A stretch of 64,000 nt of DNA from Caldilineaceae bacterium (GCA_019637645.1 JAHBVH010000027.1:30469-94468); one strand, 5' to 3'. Shown: positions 25,541 through 34,327, counted from the stretch's first letter. The notes: generated from the sequence alone by a model not told the origin. A program made the numbers and translations.

Positions 25541-26713
25541 ATGAATCTTGAACAGTTTAGCCAAAGCCCAAGTGGTCGGTTAATCAAACATGGGCAGGGT
25601 GAAATGGCCTATTGGGCTTTTGTGCCGCATCCATTGCCCCCGCCACTAGACCTTGATCGCTCGCTTGTTCAGGCGCTCTCTGCCGCCGACCGGGCGCTAG
25701 GTGAACTGGCTGGGTTAGGGCGCAACATGCCAAACCCACATTTGCTAATTCAGCCCTTTATCCGGCGTGAAGCGGTGCTCTCTTCGCGCATTGAAGGCAC
25801 GCAGGCCGATGTTGCGGATCTGTATGCGTACGAAGCTGGACAGTTGATGTTGCCAGGTTTTCGCCCCCAGGCCCAGGAAAGTGACATACGAGAAGTGCTA
25901 AATTATGTCCATGCGCTCGAATATGGTCTAGAACGCATCAAGGAGTTTCCACTTAGCCTCCGCTTCTTACGCGAACTGCACGAGCGATTGATGACCGGTG
26001 TACGTGGTGACCATTTGACGCCGGGGGAGTTTCGCCGCACTCAGAATTGGATCGGTGGATTCGGTGTAGGGCTGCAAGAGGCCGCCTATGTGCCACCGCC
26101 GTTGGAAGAGATGCAACAGGCTTTGGCAGACTTCGAAACTTATCTGCATGCCGAACATGACTACCCACCCCTACTTCGGCTTGGGATGATCCACTATCAA
26201 TTTGAGGCGATTCACCCTTTTCTCGATGGTAACGGACGTATCGGACGTTTGCTGATCACACTGCTGCTGGTACACTGGAACCTACTGCCGTTGCCGCTGC
26301 TTTATCTCAGCGCCTACTTTGAAGGTCATCGCCAACCCTACTATGATGGCTTGATGGCGGTGAGTACCCAGGGCAATTGGAACGGTTGGCTGCGCTTTTT
26401 TTTGAATGGCGTTGCCGACCAAGCGAATGATGCAATTCACCGCGCCAAAGAGCTGCAAGACTTATCGCTGGACTGGCAAACACAATTGAAGCAATCTACA
26501 GCGACCGTACTTATGCATAACATTGTCGATTTCCTTGCGCAACGTCCAATTCTATCGGCACAAGATATATGTACACAGTTCAATGTTTCTCATCAAACAG
26601 CTATGCGTGCGATCCAACGACTGATCGAAATGGATATTTTGGACAGGATCGATGAGCGTAAACGCAATCAGCATTTTCTCGCCCGCCGCATTGTTGATAT
26701 ATTCCAAAGATAA
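25541..26713 (+). CDS. Fic family AMP-transferase with inhibitory motif and winged helix
   Basis: A 390-residue protein expected to attach AMP (or another nucleotide part) to a target. The active-site loop HPFLDGNGRIGR starts at H225. The N-terminal domain has an inhibitory helix motif S81-x-x-x-E85-G86 (SSRIEG), which puts it with Fic proteins that hold themselves inactive in one chain. The C-terminus is a winged helix (LSAQDICTQFNVSHQTAMRA), suggesting DNA binding or autoregulation. It is inserted between a broken mod 5' copy and the intact mod gene, so it is probably cargo of the island and may guard or regulate the restriction system. The target is unknown. Confidence 0.92.
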   Translation: MNLEQFSQSPSGRLIKHGQGEMAYWAFVPHPLPPPLDLDRSLVQALSAADRALGELAGLGRNMPNPHLLIQPFIRREAVLSSRIEGTQADVADLYAYEAGQLMLPGFRPQAQESDIREVLNYVHALEYGLERIKEFPLSLRFLRELHERLMTGVRGDHLTPGEFRRTQNWIGGFGVGLQEAAYVPPPLEEMQQALADFETYLHAEHDYPPLLRLGMIHYQFEAIHPFLDGNGRIGRLLITLLLVHWNLLPLPLLYLSAYFEGHRQPYYDGLMAVSTQGNWNGWLRFFLNGVADQANDAIHRAKELQDLSLDWQTQLKQSTATVLMHNIVDFLAQRPILSAQDICTQFNVSHQTAMRAIQRLIEMDILDRIDERKRNQHFLARRIVDIFQR

Positions 26714-26839
26714 CGAAATTTGACCAGTTTGACGAGGATTCAGCAAGATATAGGTTAAAACCAAAGGCTTATATCCATTTTTGCCTAAAAATCATCATAA
26801 GCCTGAAATTATGTACATCGATGGAGATAGCGGGACGTA

Positions 26840-28531
26840 ATGACTCAACGCAGACAAAAACTCGAACTCACCTGGCTCGGCAAGGAGCAGCGCCCCCGCC
26901 TGGAACCGCGCATCCTGCTCGAAGATCCCGCCCGCAGCTACCACGCCCCCCACCGCGTCAGCGACACCGACCTCTTCGACAACCGCCTAATCTTTGGTGA
27001 TAACCTGCTGGCATTGAAGGCATTAGAATATGAATTTACGGGTAAAATTAAGTGTATTTATCTTGATCCACCATACAATACCGGTAGCGCATTTGACAGA
27101 TACGATGATGGAATCGAACACTCTCTCTGGTTATCATTGATTCGCGACCGCTTGGAGCTATGCAAAAGTTTATTGTCCGAACATGGTTCAATCTGGGTAA
27201 GCATTGATGACCGGGAACAAGCATATCTACGGGTTGTAATGGACGAAATTTTTGGGCGGCAGTGTTTTATTGCTTGTAACGTCTGGCAAAAGCGCTATTC
27301 ACGCGAAAATCGCGAAGCTATTGGAGATGCTCATGAATATATACTTGTGTATGCAAAGGAGCCAGCTAGTTTCAAAGAACGACGAAATTTCTTACCCTTG
27401 CAGGAAAAACAGCAGAAAATATATAGGAACCCAGATAACGATCCGCGAGGTGATTGGCAGTCAGTTTCATTGTTAGCGCAAGGCTATCGCCCCAATCAAA
27501 TGTACGAAATTATCGCGCCATCAGGTGCAAGACACACTCCTCCTTCGGGAAACTGTTGGAAGCTGATTCGAGAAGAGTATGAAAAATTGGTAACCGATAA
27601 CCGAATTTATTTTGGGCAAGATGGAAATGGTGTACCAAGAAGAAAGTATTTCCTAAATGAGGCTAAGGGTCTGGTGCCCTGGACATGGTGGCCACATGAA
27701 GATGTGGGACATACAGGCGAGGCAAAACAGGAGGTGAATACACTATTCGGCGCACAGATTAGTTTCGATACAGCGAAACCGGAAAGACTAATTCAGCAAG
27801 TACTTATGATTGCCACCAACCCCGGCGACCTTGTCCTCGATTCCTTCGCTGGCTCCGGCACGACCGGCGCGGTGGCGCACAAGATGGGGCGGCGCTGGAT
27901 TATGGTCGAATTGGGGGAGCACTGTCACACGCATATCATCCCCCGGCTGCACAAGGTCATTGACGGGCAAGATCCCGGCGGCATCACCAAAGCAATGGCG
28001 TGGCAGGGGGGCGGTGGTTTTCGCTACTTTAAGCTCGCGCCCTCGCTCTTAGACAAGGATCGCTGGGGCAATTGGGTGATCAACAAAGAGTATAACGCGG
28101 CCATGCTGGCCGAAGCGCTCTGCAAATTGGAAGGCTTCACCTATGCGCCGAGCGCGACGATCTACTGGCAACAGGGGCACTCGACCGAACGGGATTTTAT
28201 CTACGTCACCACGCAGACGCTCACCCACGAACAACTCCAGGCGCTCAACGAAGAAGTGGGCAGCGAGCGCACGCTGCTTGTGCTCTGCGCGGCCTATCGC
28301 GCCGCTGCCGATCTCGAACAAGCCTATCCCAATCTCACCCTCAAGAAGATCCCCAACGCCGTCATCAGCCGCTGCGAATATGGCAAGGATGATTATAGTT
28401 TACAGGTCGCCAATCTGCCCGCCGCGCCGCTAGTCGAGCCGCTGGTGGAAGAAGCGTTGGGAACAACGTTGGAAGCCGAAAGCGATGTACCCCAGCTTTC
28501 GCTCTTTGGTGGGGAGGCAAACAGCGCCTGA
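26840..28531 (+). CDS. mod: Type III-like DNA methyltransferase (Mod), beta class
   Basis: A 563-residue adenine-specific methyltransferase. The catalytic motif DPPYNTGSAF (D76-Y79) comes before the SAM-binding motif FAGSGTTGAVAH (from residue 336), the order of beta-class N6-adenine enzymes. The N-terminus (KLELTWLGKEQRPRLEPR) is shared with the decayed copy 1.4 kb upstream. The middle of the gene, about 27010-27805, is clearly AT-richer than the first 170 and last 720 bases, so the target-recognition region has probably been exchanged by recombination. Res follows 190 bases later on the same strand. It should protect host DNA and direct cleavage. Confidence 0.92.
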   Translation: MTQRRQKLELTWLGKEQRPRLEPRILLEDPARSYHAPHRVSDTDLFDNRLIFGDNLLALKALEYEFTGKIKCIYLDPPYNTGSAFDRYDDGIEHSLWLSLIRDRLELCKSLLSEHGSIWVSIDDREQAYLRVVMDEIFGRQCFIACNVWQKRYSRENREAIGDAHEYILVYAKEPASFKERRNFLPLQEKQQKIYRNPDNDPRGDWQSVSLLAQGYRPNQMYEIIAPSGARHTPPSGNCWKLIREEYEKLVTDNRIYFGQDGNGVPRRKYFLNEAKGLVPWTWWPHEDVGHTGEAKQEVNTLFGAQISFDTAKPERLIQQVLMIATNPGDLVLDSFAGSGTTGAVAHKMGRRWIMVELGEHCHTHIIPRLHKVIDGQDPGGITKAMAWQGGGGFRYFKLAPSLLDKDRWGNWVINKEYNAAMLAEALCKLEGFTYAPSATIYWQQGHSTERDFIYVTTQTLTHEQLQALNEEVGSERTLLVLCAAYRAAADLEQAYPNLTLKKIPNAVISRCEYGKDDYSLQVANLPAAPLVEPLVEEALGTTLEAESDVPQLSLFGGEANSA

Positions 28532-28533
28532 GG

Positions 28534-28555
28534 CTAGCAGCCCTCAGGCTGCTAG
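28534..28555 (+). repeat. Hairpin between mod and res
   Basis: CTAGCAGCC (28534-28542) pairs with GGCTGCTAG (28547-28555) around a four-base loop, just past the mod stop codon. Related CTAGC/GCAG strings follow to 28600. There is no T-run, so transcription may continue into res. Confidence 0.55.
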
Positions 28556-28723
28556 AGCGGAACTTTCCCTATCAGCAGCAGAACTGCTAGCCTGCTGCGG
28601 GTAAGTGACAACCATTTTATGGGAACGCCAGGGGTGAAACCAGCTGGCTACGTTCTGTCGCCACGTCGTAGCTGTCAAGATTATAGTGGCTGTAGAGATT
28701 GCACGAAAGAAAGCAAACCCGAT

Positions 28724-31501
28724 ATGCACCGACAAGTCAATGCCATTAGCGGGCGGCTCAGCCTGCGCCCCCCCCAGCGCCGGTCACTCGAAATTTTGGA
28801 CCGCGTGGTGGCGATTACCGGGTTGGATCAACAGGTGCGATCCAGCCAACTGCGGACGCCGGATCGACTCGCGGCCATGCGGGAGGTGATCGCATCGGAA
28901 TTTCCCACCGTCACCGACTTTGAGCGCGACTTTCCTTCGCTCTGCTTTGCCTTGGCGACCGGCGTCGGCAAGACCCGGCTCATGGGTGCGTTTATCAGCT
29001 ATCTCTATCTCGCCCACGGGCTCCGCAACTTCTTTGTGCTCGCGCCCAACCTCACCATCTACAACAAGCTGATTGCCGACTTCACGCCCAATACGCCCAA
29101 ATATGTCTTCAAGGGGATTGCCGAATTTGCGGTAACACCGCCGGTCATCGTCACCGGTGACAACTACGCGAGCGGCATTGGCACCCGGAACGAACGGGTC
29201 TTACAGCCGCAGTTGCTCACCGATCCGCAACATAGCGGCGAAGTGCATATCAACATCTTCAACATCTCGAAGATCAACGCGGAAGTGCGTGGTGGCAAAT
29301 CACCCCGCATCAAGCGCCTCTCCGAATATATCGGCGACAGCTATTTCAACTATCTCGCCGAGTTGCCCGATCTCGTTCTGCTCATGGATGAGTCACACCG
29401 CTATCGCGCCGATGCTGGGCTGCGCGCCATCAACGAACTCAAGCCCATCCTAGGATTAGAATTGACGGCAACGCCTTTCATCGAGACGAGCAAAGGGGCG
29501 ATTCCCTTTAAGAATGTCATCTATGACTACCCCCTGGCGCGTGCCCTAGAAGATGGCTTTATCAAAGAGCCAGCCGTCGTCACCCAAAAGAACTTTCAGC
29601 CCCAGAACTATGATCGCGAAGCGTTAGAGCGGATCAAACTGGAAGATGGCATCCGGCTCCACGAAAGTGTCAAAGTTGAGCTTGACACCTTCGCCCGCCA
29701 AAACTATCCGGGGACCAATAACAAACGGGTCAAACCCTTTATGTTGGTCATCGCCCGCGACACGGTTCATGCCCGCGACCTGCTGGAACGCATCCAATCC
29801 CCTACCTTTTTCGAAGGGCGCTATGCCGATAAGGTGATCCAGGTGGATTCTACTACCAAAGGCAGCAAAGAGGATGAGATTGTCGAACGCTTGCTCGCCG
29901 TGGAAAGCCCCGATGAACCAACCGAGATTGTGATCCATGTTAACATGCTCAAAGAAGGGTGGGATGTGACCAATCTCTACACCATTGTACCACTCCGCGC
30001 CGCCAACGCGCGCATCCTGATCGAGCAGTCGATTGGGCGCGGCCTGCGCCTACCCTTTGGCCGCCGCACTGGCGTCGCCGCCGTCGACCGGCTCAATATC
30101 GTCGCCCACGACAGATTCCAAGAGATTATCGATGAGGCCAATCGCCCCGATTCAATGATCCGCCTACAACGCTTGGAACTTGATGCTTCAGGCCAGGCGC
30201 CACGTCCGCAAGCCGTCATCGCCGCGCCGAATCTATTGAAGCTGTTAGGGCCAGCCAAAGCCACACCCCCAACCACACCAGCCCTGGTGACAACAAGCGA
30301 GAGTGACCACCCAATAACCCCAGCGGCCGGGCAACCTTCTCCCTTCCGCACGGTGGCCGAACAGCAAGCCGCGCAACTAACCTATCAGACTATCCAACGG
30401 TATAGCAGGCTGCCTTCTTCCGCCGCGTTGCAACAGCCGGAGATCCAACAGAAGCTCTTGGCCGAAGTGCGCGAACAATTCATCGTGCCTTCCCAATCCA
30501 ACCTACCAGGGTTGGAAGCTGAATCCGCCCTCGACTTGGCGGCGGTTGTACGCCAAGTCACCACGATGGTACAACAGCAAACCATTGACATTCCGCGCAT
30601 TGTGGTCGTCCCCAAGGGCGAAGTCGTCACTGGCTTTTCACCCTTTGCCCTAGAGAGCTCGCTAATACGTTATGCGCCGGTTGAGCGGGATCTGCTACTA
30701 CAGAATTTGCGGACCAACGAACAGAGCTCGATCACCGTTACAAACCATGTCGCCGCCGAAGCGCGCTTGGAAGATTACATTGTCCGCAGTCTTGTCGACT
30801 ATCCCGACGTGGCCTATGATGACCAAGCCGATTTGCTCTATGATTTAGCCGGACAGCTGATCCATCATCTGGAAAGCTATTTGCAACAAGACGATGTTGA
30901 AAATGTGGTGCGCTATCATGAAAAACGGTTAGCCGCGCTCATCTACACACAGATGCAAGCCCATCGCTGGGAAAAACCGGTTGGATACGAAGTCCAAGTA
31001 ACAAGTGGATTCACACCGCTCAGAGAAAGTGCGTTCATCGCGGAGGGTGTACAGCAGGATTTCCATCAACCACCACCAGCGGGCCTGCCGATTCGCCGGA
31101 TCATTTTTTCGGGCTTTCAGCGCTGTCTTTATCCTGTCCAAAAATTCGATAGCGAACCAGAACGCCGTCTCGCCATTATTCTGGACCGGGAAGCACAAAA
31201 ATGGTTCAAACCGGCACGCGGCCAATTTCAGATTTACTACAAAGCAGGGATTGAGCACAGAGAGTATGTCCCTGATTTCATCGCCGAAACAGCAACACAG
31301 CTTTATATGTTTGAGCCAAAGGCCAATCACGAGGTCGACACCGATGAAGTTCAAGAAAAGCGCAAAGCCGCCGAAGTTTGGTGTCAACACGCCTCTAACC
31401 ATGCCAGTCAATACGGTGGCAAGGCATGGCGTTATGTGCTACTGCCACAAGATCTCATTGCAGAAAATATGACATTAGCCGGGTTAGTAGCCCACGTCTA
31501 A
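28724..31501 (+). CDS. res: Type III restriction enzyme, Res subunit (helicase-nuclease)
   Basis: A 925-residue protein from the ATG at 28724; an earlier start at 28619 would add a non-conserved tail. Walker A is ATGVGKT (residues 78-84), motif II is DESH (222-225), then ELTATPF and, in the second domain, IGRGLRLPFG. The C-terminal nuclease site has the PD-(D/E)xK arrangement D851 ... E864-P-K866 (VPDFIAETATQL, then FEPKA). With Mod it forms a type III restriction complex that needs ATP and two sites. It is the last intact gene of the island. Confidence 0.93.
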   Translation: MHRQVNAISGRLSLRPPQRRSLEILDRVVAITGLDQQVRSSQLRTPDRLAAMREVIASEFPTVTDFERDFPSLCFALATGVGKTRLMGAFISYLYLAHGLRNFFVLAPNLTIYNKLIADFTPNTPKYVFKGIAEFAVTPPVIVTGDNYASGIGTRNERVLQPQLLTDPQHSGEVHINIFNISKINAEVRGGKSPRIKRLSEYIGDSYFNYLAELPDLVLLMDESHRYRADAGLRAINELKPILGLELTATPFIETSKGAIPFKNVIYDYPLARALEDGFIKEPAVVTQKNFQPQNYDREALERIKLEDGIRLHESVKVELDTFARQNYPGTNNKRVKPFMLVIARDTVHARDLLERIQSPTFFEGRYADKVIQVDSTTKGSKEDEIVERLLAVESPDEPTEIVIHVNMLKEGWDVTNLYTIVPLRAANARILIEQSIGRGLRLPFGRRTGVAAVDRLNIVAHDRFQEIIDEANRPDSMIRLQRLELDASGQAPRPQAVIAAPNLLKLLGPAKATPPTTPALVTTSESDHPITPAAGQPSPFRTVAEQQAAQLTYQTIQRYSRLPSSAALQQPEIQQKLLAEVREQFIVPSQSNLPGLEAESALDLAAVVRQVTTMVQQQTIDIPRIVVVPKGEVVTGFSPFALESSLIRYAPVERDLLLQNLRTNEQSSITVTNHVAAEARLEDYIVRSLVDYPDVAYDDQADLLYDLAGQLIHHLESYLQQDDVENVVRYHEKRLAALIYTQMQAHRWEKPVGYEVQVTSGFTPLRESAFIAEGVQQDFHQPPPAGLPIRRIIFSGFQRCLYPVQKFDSEPERRLAIILDREAQKWFKPARGQFQIYYKAGIEHREYVPDFIAETATQLYMFEPKANHEVDTDEVQEKRKAAEVWCQHASNHASQYGGKAWRYVLLPQDLIAENMTLAGLVAHV

Positions 31502-31581
31502 GTAGAACCGAGAAAGTTTTGGGAAACGGCAACTGAGCGGGGCCCTTTTGGGCGCGAAGCCAAAGCGGATAATCTAGCAAA

Positions 31582-31639
31582 AGAAACCCGGTTTTTCGTG
31601 ATCAACCAGCTTTATCACGCTAGCAAAAACCGGGTTTCT
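31582..31639. repeat. Palindrome AGAAACCCGGTTTTT / AAAAACCGGGTTTCT
   Basis: The 15-base arms (31582-31596 and 31625-31639) are exact reverse complements around 28 bases that contain a second pair (CGTGAT/ATCACG). This has the look of a small non-autonomous or REP-like element. It sits inside the decayed GrpB reading frame, whose frame it leaves open. Confidence 0.7.
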
Positions 31640-31852
31640 CACAGCTACTTTACCAAAGATGCCGATGCGGTTCGCACCCACGATATTCACATCTATGCCG
31701 CCGACAATCCAGCGGTAGAACGCCATCTGGCCTTTCGCGACTATTTACGCGCCCACCCCGCGGCACAGCAAGCGTATGTGGCGGTCAAACATTTGGCCTA
31801 TGCCCAACATCCAGCCGATATTATCGCCTACAATAACAGCAAAAATGCTTAG
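31598..31852 (+). pseudogene. C-terminal remnant of a GrpB/UPF0157 family protein
   Basis: The last 65 residues (VRTHDIHIYAADNPAVERHL, then AFRDYLRAHPAAQQAY, ending in IIAYNNSKNA) match the C-terminal third of GrpB nucleotidyltransferase-fold proteins. The N-terminal two thirds are missing and the frame begins within a palindromic element. No ribosome-binding site is seen. I regard it as a relic. Confidence 0.6.
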
Positions 31853-31910
31853 ATCTAAACAGACCGATCAACAAGTACTTGCTTAGTATCGTGGCCGCCT
31901 ATAGTCAGGC

Positions 31911-32276
31911 TTACAAATAAAGTACCACTTCTTCACCCTCTTGCTGCACGCGATAGGTGCGGACGCGCAGCTTGGGATCATAGAGAGCTTGGCCGGTTTT
32001 GATGTCAAACTCCCATTGGTGCCAAGGGCATTTGAGGATTTCACTTTCCCGCTCATGGCCCACGTCGGTCCCCCCGGTCGAGACGACGAGGGGACGTAGC
32101 CGTCCTTTGCAGAGTGGACCCGCACGATGGGGACAGTAGTTGAGCAGGGCGTAGTAGGTGTCCCCGATGTGAAAAACCCCAATTTCATGGCCATGGACCG
32201 TTACCACTTTTCGCCCACCTTGGGGCAACTCAGCCGCCGTGGCGACGACATGGCGCTCGGCTGATTGCTTCGCCAT
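31911..32276 (-). CDS. Rieske [2Fe-2S] domain protein
   Basis: A 121-residue single-domain ferredoxin of the Rieske type. The two cluster motifs are C48-P-H50 (NYCPHRAGPLCKG) and C83-P-W-H86 (KCPWHQWEFD), about 33 residues apart, longer than in most respiratory Rieske proteins because of an inserted loop. No membrane helix or signal peptide is seen, so it acts in the cytoplasm, probably as electron donor to an oxygenase. The upstream gene on this strand is an amidohydrolase, with three 50-bp repeats in between. Confidence 0.93.
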   Translation of the reverse strand: MAKQSAERHVVATAAELPQGGRKVVTVHGHEIGVFHIGDTYYALLNYCPHRAGPLCKGRLRPLVVSTGGTDVGHERESEILKCPWHQWEFDIKTGQALYDPKLRVRTYRVQQEGEEVVLYL

Positions 32277-32350
32277 TCTCTTCTCCTGTGATCGCTTCTA
32301 ATAGAACTTATACAGCATATTTCACGCAGAAACCTGACCGGTTTTGAAAA

Positions 32351-32500
32351 TCTTGTCATCTGGTTGGCTCTGTGGTCCCCACAACCGCCAACGCTAGACG
32401 CCTTGTCATCTGGTTGGCTCTGTGGTCCCCACAACCGCCAACGCTAGACACCTTGTCATCTGGTTGGCTCTGTGGTCCCCACAACCGCCAACGCTAGACG
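32351..32500. repeat. Three tandem copies of a 50-bp hairpin repeat
   Basis: Units at 32351-32400, 32401-32450 and 32451-32500 are almost identical. Each contains the arms GTTGGC/GCCAAC and, inside them, TGTGG/CCACA around TCC, so each can fold into a two-step hairpin. Preceded by a degenerate CCTGACCGG palindrome half. The same unit occurs at 34351, 63106 and in part at 47884. Confidence 0.9.
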
Positions 32501-32508
32501 GGGTGGGA

Positions 32509-33630
32509 TCACAACCGTGCCTTGTATAGCTCTTGCGCGTTATCGTGCATAATGCGCTGCCGGAAGGCGGGCTCGGTATGGGTGAGGAAGGTGCTGGGTT
32601 CATCCCAATCCCAATGAGGGTAATCACTGGCAAAGACCAACGTTTCGTCGGCCCAAAGCCAACGCAAGAAGGTATCGAGGTCGGCGCGGGTGGGCACATT
32701 GGGGAGGGGTTGGGTGCCAAAGCGAATATTGCTGCGCAAGTATTCGCTGGGGAGTTTTTTCACCCATGGCGTATAGTCGCGCAAGCCTTTCCAGTCGCCA
32801 TCCATATGCCACATGAGCCCAGGCACCCAGAAGACATCATGTTCGATAAAGAGGAACTTAAAGTTGGGATATTTCTCAAAGACTCCCTCGCAGATCAAAC
32901 TGGCCGTATGGGCCATGGCCACCTGAGGGCGTGCCATACGCATTTCCAGATAATAGGTAGGAAACCCGGCAGCGGTGGGGGCCGCGGAAATCCCCGCGCC
33001 TTCTGCCCCAAAATGGACACACATGGGCAGGCCATGGCGTTCACAGGCTTCATAGATGGGATGGTAGAAACGATTCCCAAACGGCATTCTTGCTCCGGCT
33101 GGCATCAAGACCTGGAGAAAGGCGGGGTTCGTAGCCAGGCGCTCAATCTCGGCCACGGCGAGTTGAGGATCTTGGGGTGCAATGTGGATCGAGCCGCGAA
33201 AACGGCGATCCTTGGCCAGCCAATGGTCGGCCGTCCAGGAGTTGAAGGCGCTGCAATAGGCCGCGGCATAATCGGCGTCGGGATGGACCGCGGCAGAGTA
33301 GGGGCCGCCCGTGAGGATAGCTAGCATCACGCCATAGGGATCTAAATGACGTTCAGCAGCGACGGCGGGGTCGGTAGCGGGGTTAATATCCTTGCCGTCC
33401 CATAGATCATGGCGTGCGCCCGCCCCGGGCATGTTGGTGTAGCCGATGCCTGGCATCATGGCCCCAAAATCTTGGATGTACTCAACATAGTGGCGCGGTA
33501 GGTAGGGAAAGAGCGCTTCTTGCTCTGGCAAGTTATGATGAACATCACAGTCAATGATACCCAGGGTAGATGACGACGTTTTCGCTTTGTCCAGCAATGG
33601 CGCCGGTTCAGCCGATCTCTTGACAGCCAT
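32509..33630 (-). CDS. Amidohydrolase family protein (amidohydrolase_2, TIM barrel)
   Basis: A 373-residue metal-dependent hydrolase or decarboxylase. The N-terminal metal motif is IIDCDVHHNLPEQ, a conserved His lies in MCVHFGAEGAG, another in FLFIEHDVFWVPGLMWHMD, and the C-terminal Asp in LVFASDYPHWDWDEP. This pattern is that of the ACMS decarboxylase-like group. Together with the Rieske protein on the same strand it may take part in breakdown of an aromatic or amide compound; that is an inference from proximity. Confidence 0.9.
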   Translation of the reverse strand: MAVKRSAEPAPLLDKAKTSSSTLGIIDCDVHHNLPEQEALFPYLPRHYVEYIQDFGAMMPGIGYTNMPGAGARHDLWDGKDINPATDPAVAAERHLDPYGVMLAILTGGPYSAAVHPDADYAAAYCSAFNSWTADHWLAKDRRFRGSIHIAPQDPQLAVAEIERLATNPAFLQVLMPAGARMPFGNRFYHPIYEACERHGLPMCVHFGAEGAGISAAPTAAGFPTYYLEMRMARPQVAMAHTASLICEGVFEKYPNFKFLFIEHDVFWVPGLMWHMDGDWKGLRDYTPWVKKLPSEYLRSNIRFGTQPLPNVPTRADLDTFLRWLWADETLVFASDYPHWDWDEPSTFLTHTEPAFRQRIMHDNAQELYKARL

Positions 33631-33733
33631 GGTTTCTCCTTTTCAGTTACGCAATACGCTCTGAGCGCCCATTATAGCGTAGAAGCAGCTAGCCGTCATC
33701 TTAGGAAAAAGCAGGGCCAGGCCGGAAAAGAAA

Positions 33734-33782
33734 AAAGGCGGTTGGTCGCGCAGTGCATTCGCCTGCGTTCCCAACCGCCTTT
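33734..33782 (-). terminator. Rho-independent terminator of the DUF2294-like gene
   Basis: AAAGGCGGTTGG (33734-33745) pairs with CCAACCGCCTTT (33771-33782). Read on the minus strand, the hairpin is followed by TTTTTTCTTTT, a proper U-tract. It lies about 30 bases past the stop of the gene at 33814. Confidence 0.85.
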
Positions 33783-33813
33783 GACCAATCGAGTCTTGTT
33801 AAGCGCGATAAGC

Positions 33814-34194
33814 TTAGAGCATCAGCGCAGCCGTGCGGCGTAGGCCGATTTGGACACGCACCGACCCTTCATTGGGTTCGAGTTCAACCCCCGTGGAGGT
33901 CACATAACAGTCGAGCAGGCGCTCGATCTGGCCGACCAAGCGTGGATAGGAGAGATCGATCCAGTGATCGACCACCCGCGTCACCAGATCGCGACCGGCA
34001 TCGGTTTGGGCCAACATGCGTTCCCGCGCCGTCAGGGCATTCGGGAGTTCCACCGTCAGCAGATCGGGGCCAAGGCTAGCGCGTGGGCTGACGCCAGGTT
34101 GTGTGCGCATGCGTGACCACTCCGTCAAGAAGGTTTGGGCAATTTGCGGTAATGCGTGTGTAACCGGTGCCTGTTCTGCCGATACTCCAACCAT
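33814..34194 (-). CDS. DUF2294-like protein
   Basis: A 126-residue protein. The core DLLTVELPNALTARERMLAQ, then TDAGRDLVTRVVDHW and a final D/V-x-L pattern (GSVRVQIGL) resembles the DUF2294 family, whose members read VLTPAE-x-LAKTEEGRELV at the same place. The family's role is unclear; it has been linked to sodium or bicarbonate transport, without proof I know of. No signal peptide or membrane segment. Well-placed GGAGG upstream of the ATG and a strong terminator behind make it a real single gene. Confidence 0.6.
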   Translation of the reverse strand: MVGVSAEQAPVTHALPQIAQTFLTEWSRMRTQPGVSPRASLGPDLLTVELPNALTARERMLAQTDAGRDLVTRVVDHWIDLSYPRLVGQIERLLDCYVTSTGVELEPNEGSVRVQIGLRRTAALML

Positions 34195-34327
34195 TCTGCT
34201 ATCCTCCTGGGTGATAGAAACTGAACTTCACGCAAACCCCATTGAGTGGGCGTGACGATTGTCGCCAGAAAAATAGCAGCTCTTAATTTCAAATGAGTTA
34301 CAAGGCCAGAAGGCGCGCGTGGACAGG

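Noticed and set aside
32351..32500. CRISPR array
   Set aside because: The repeats are contiguous 50-bp units with no variable spacers, and no cas gene is nearby.
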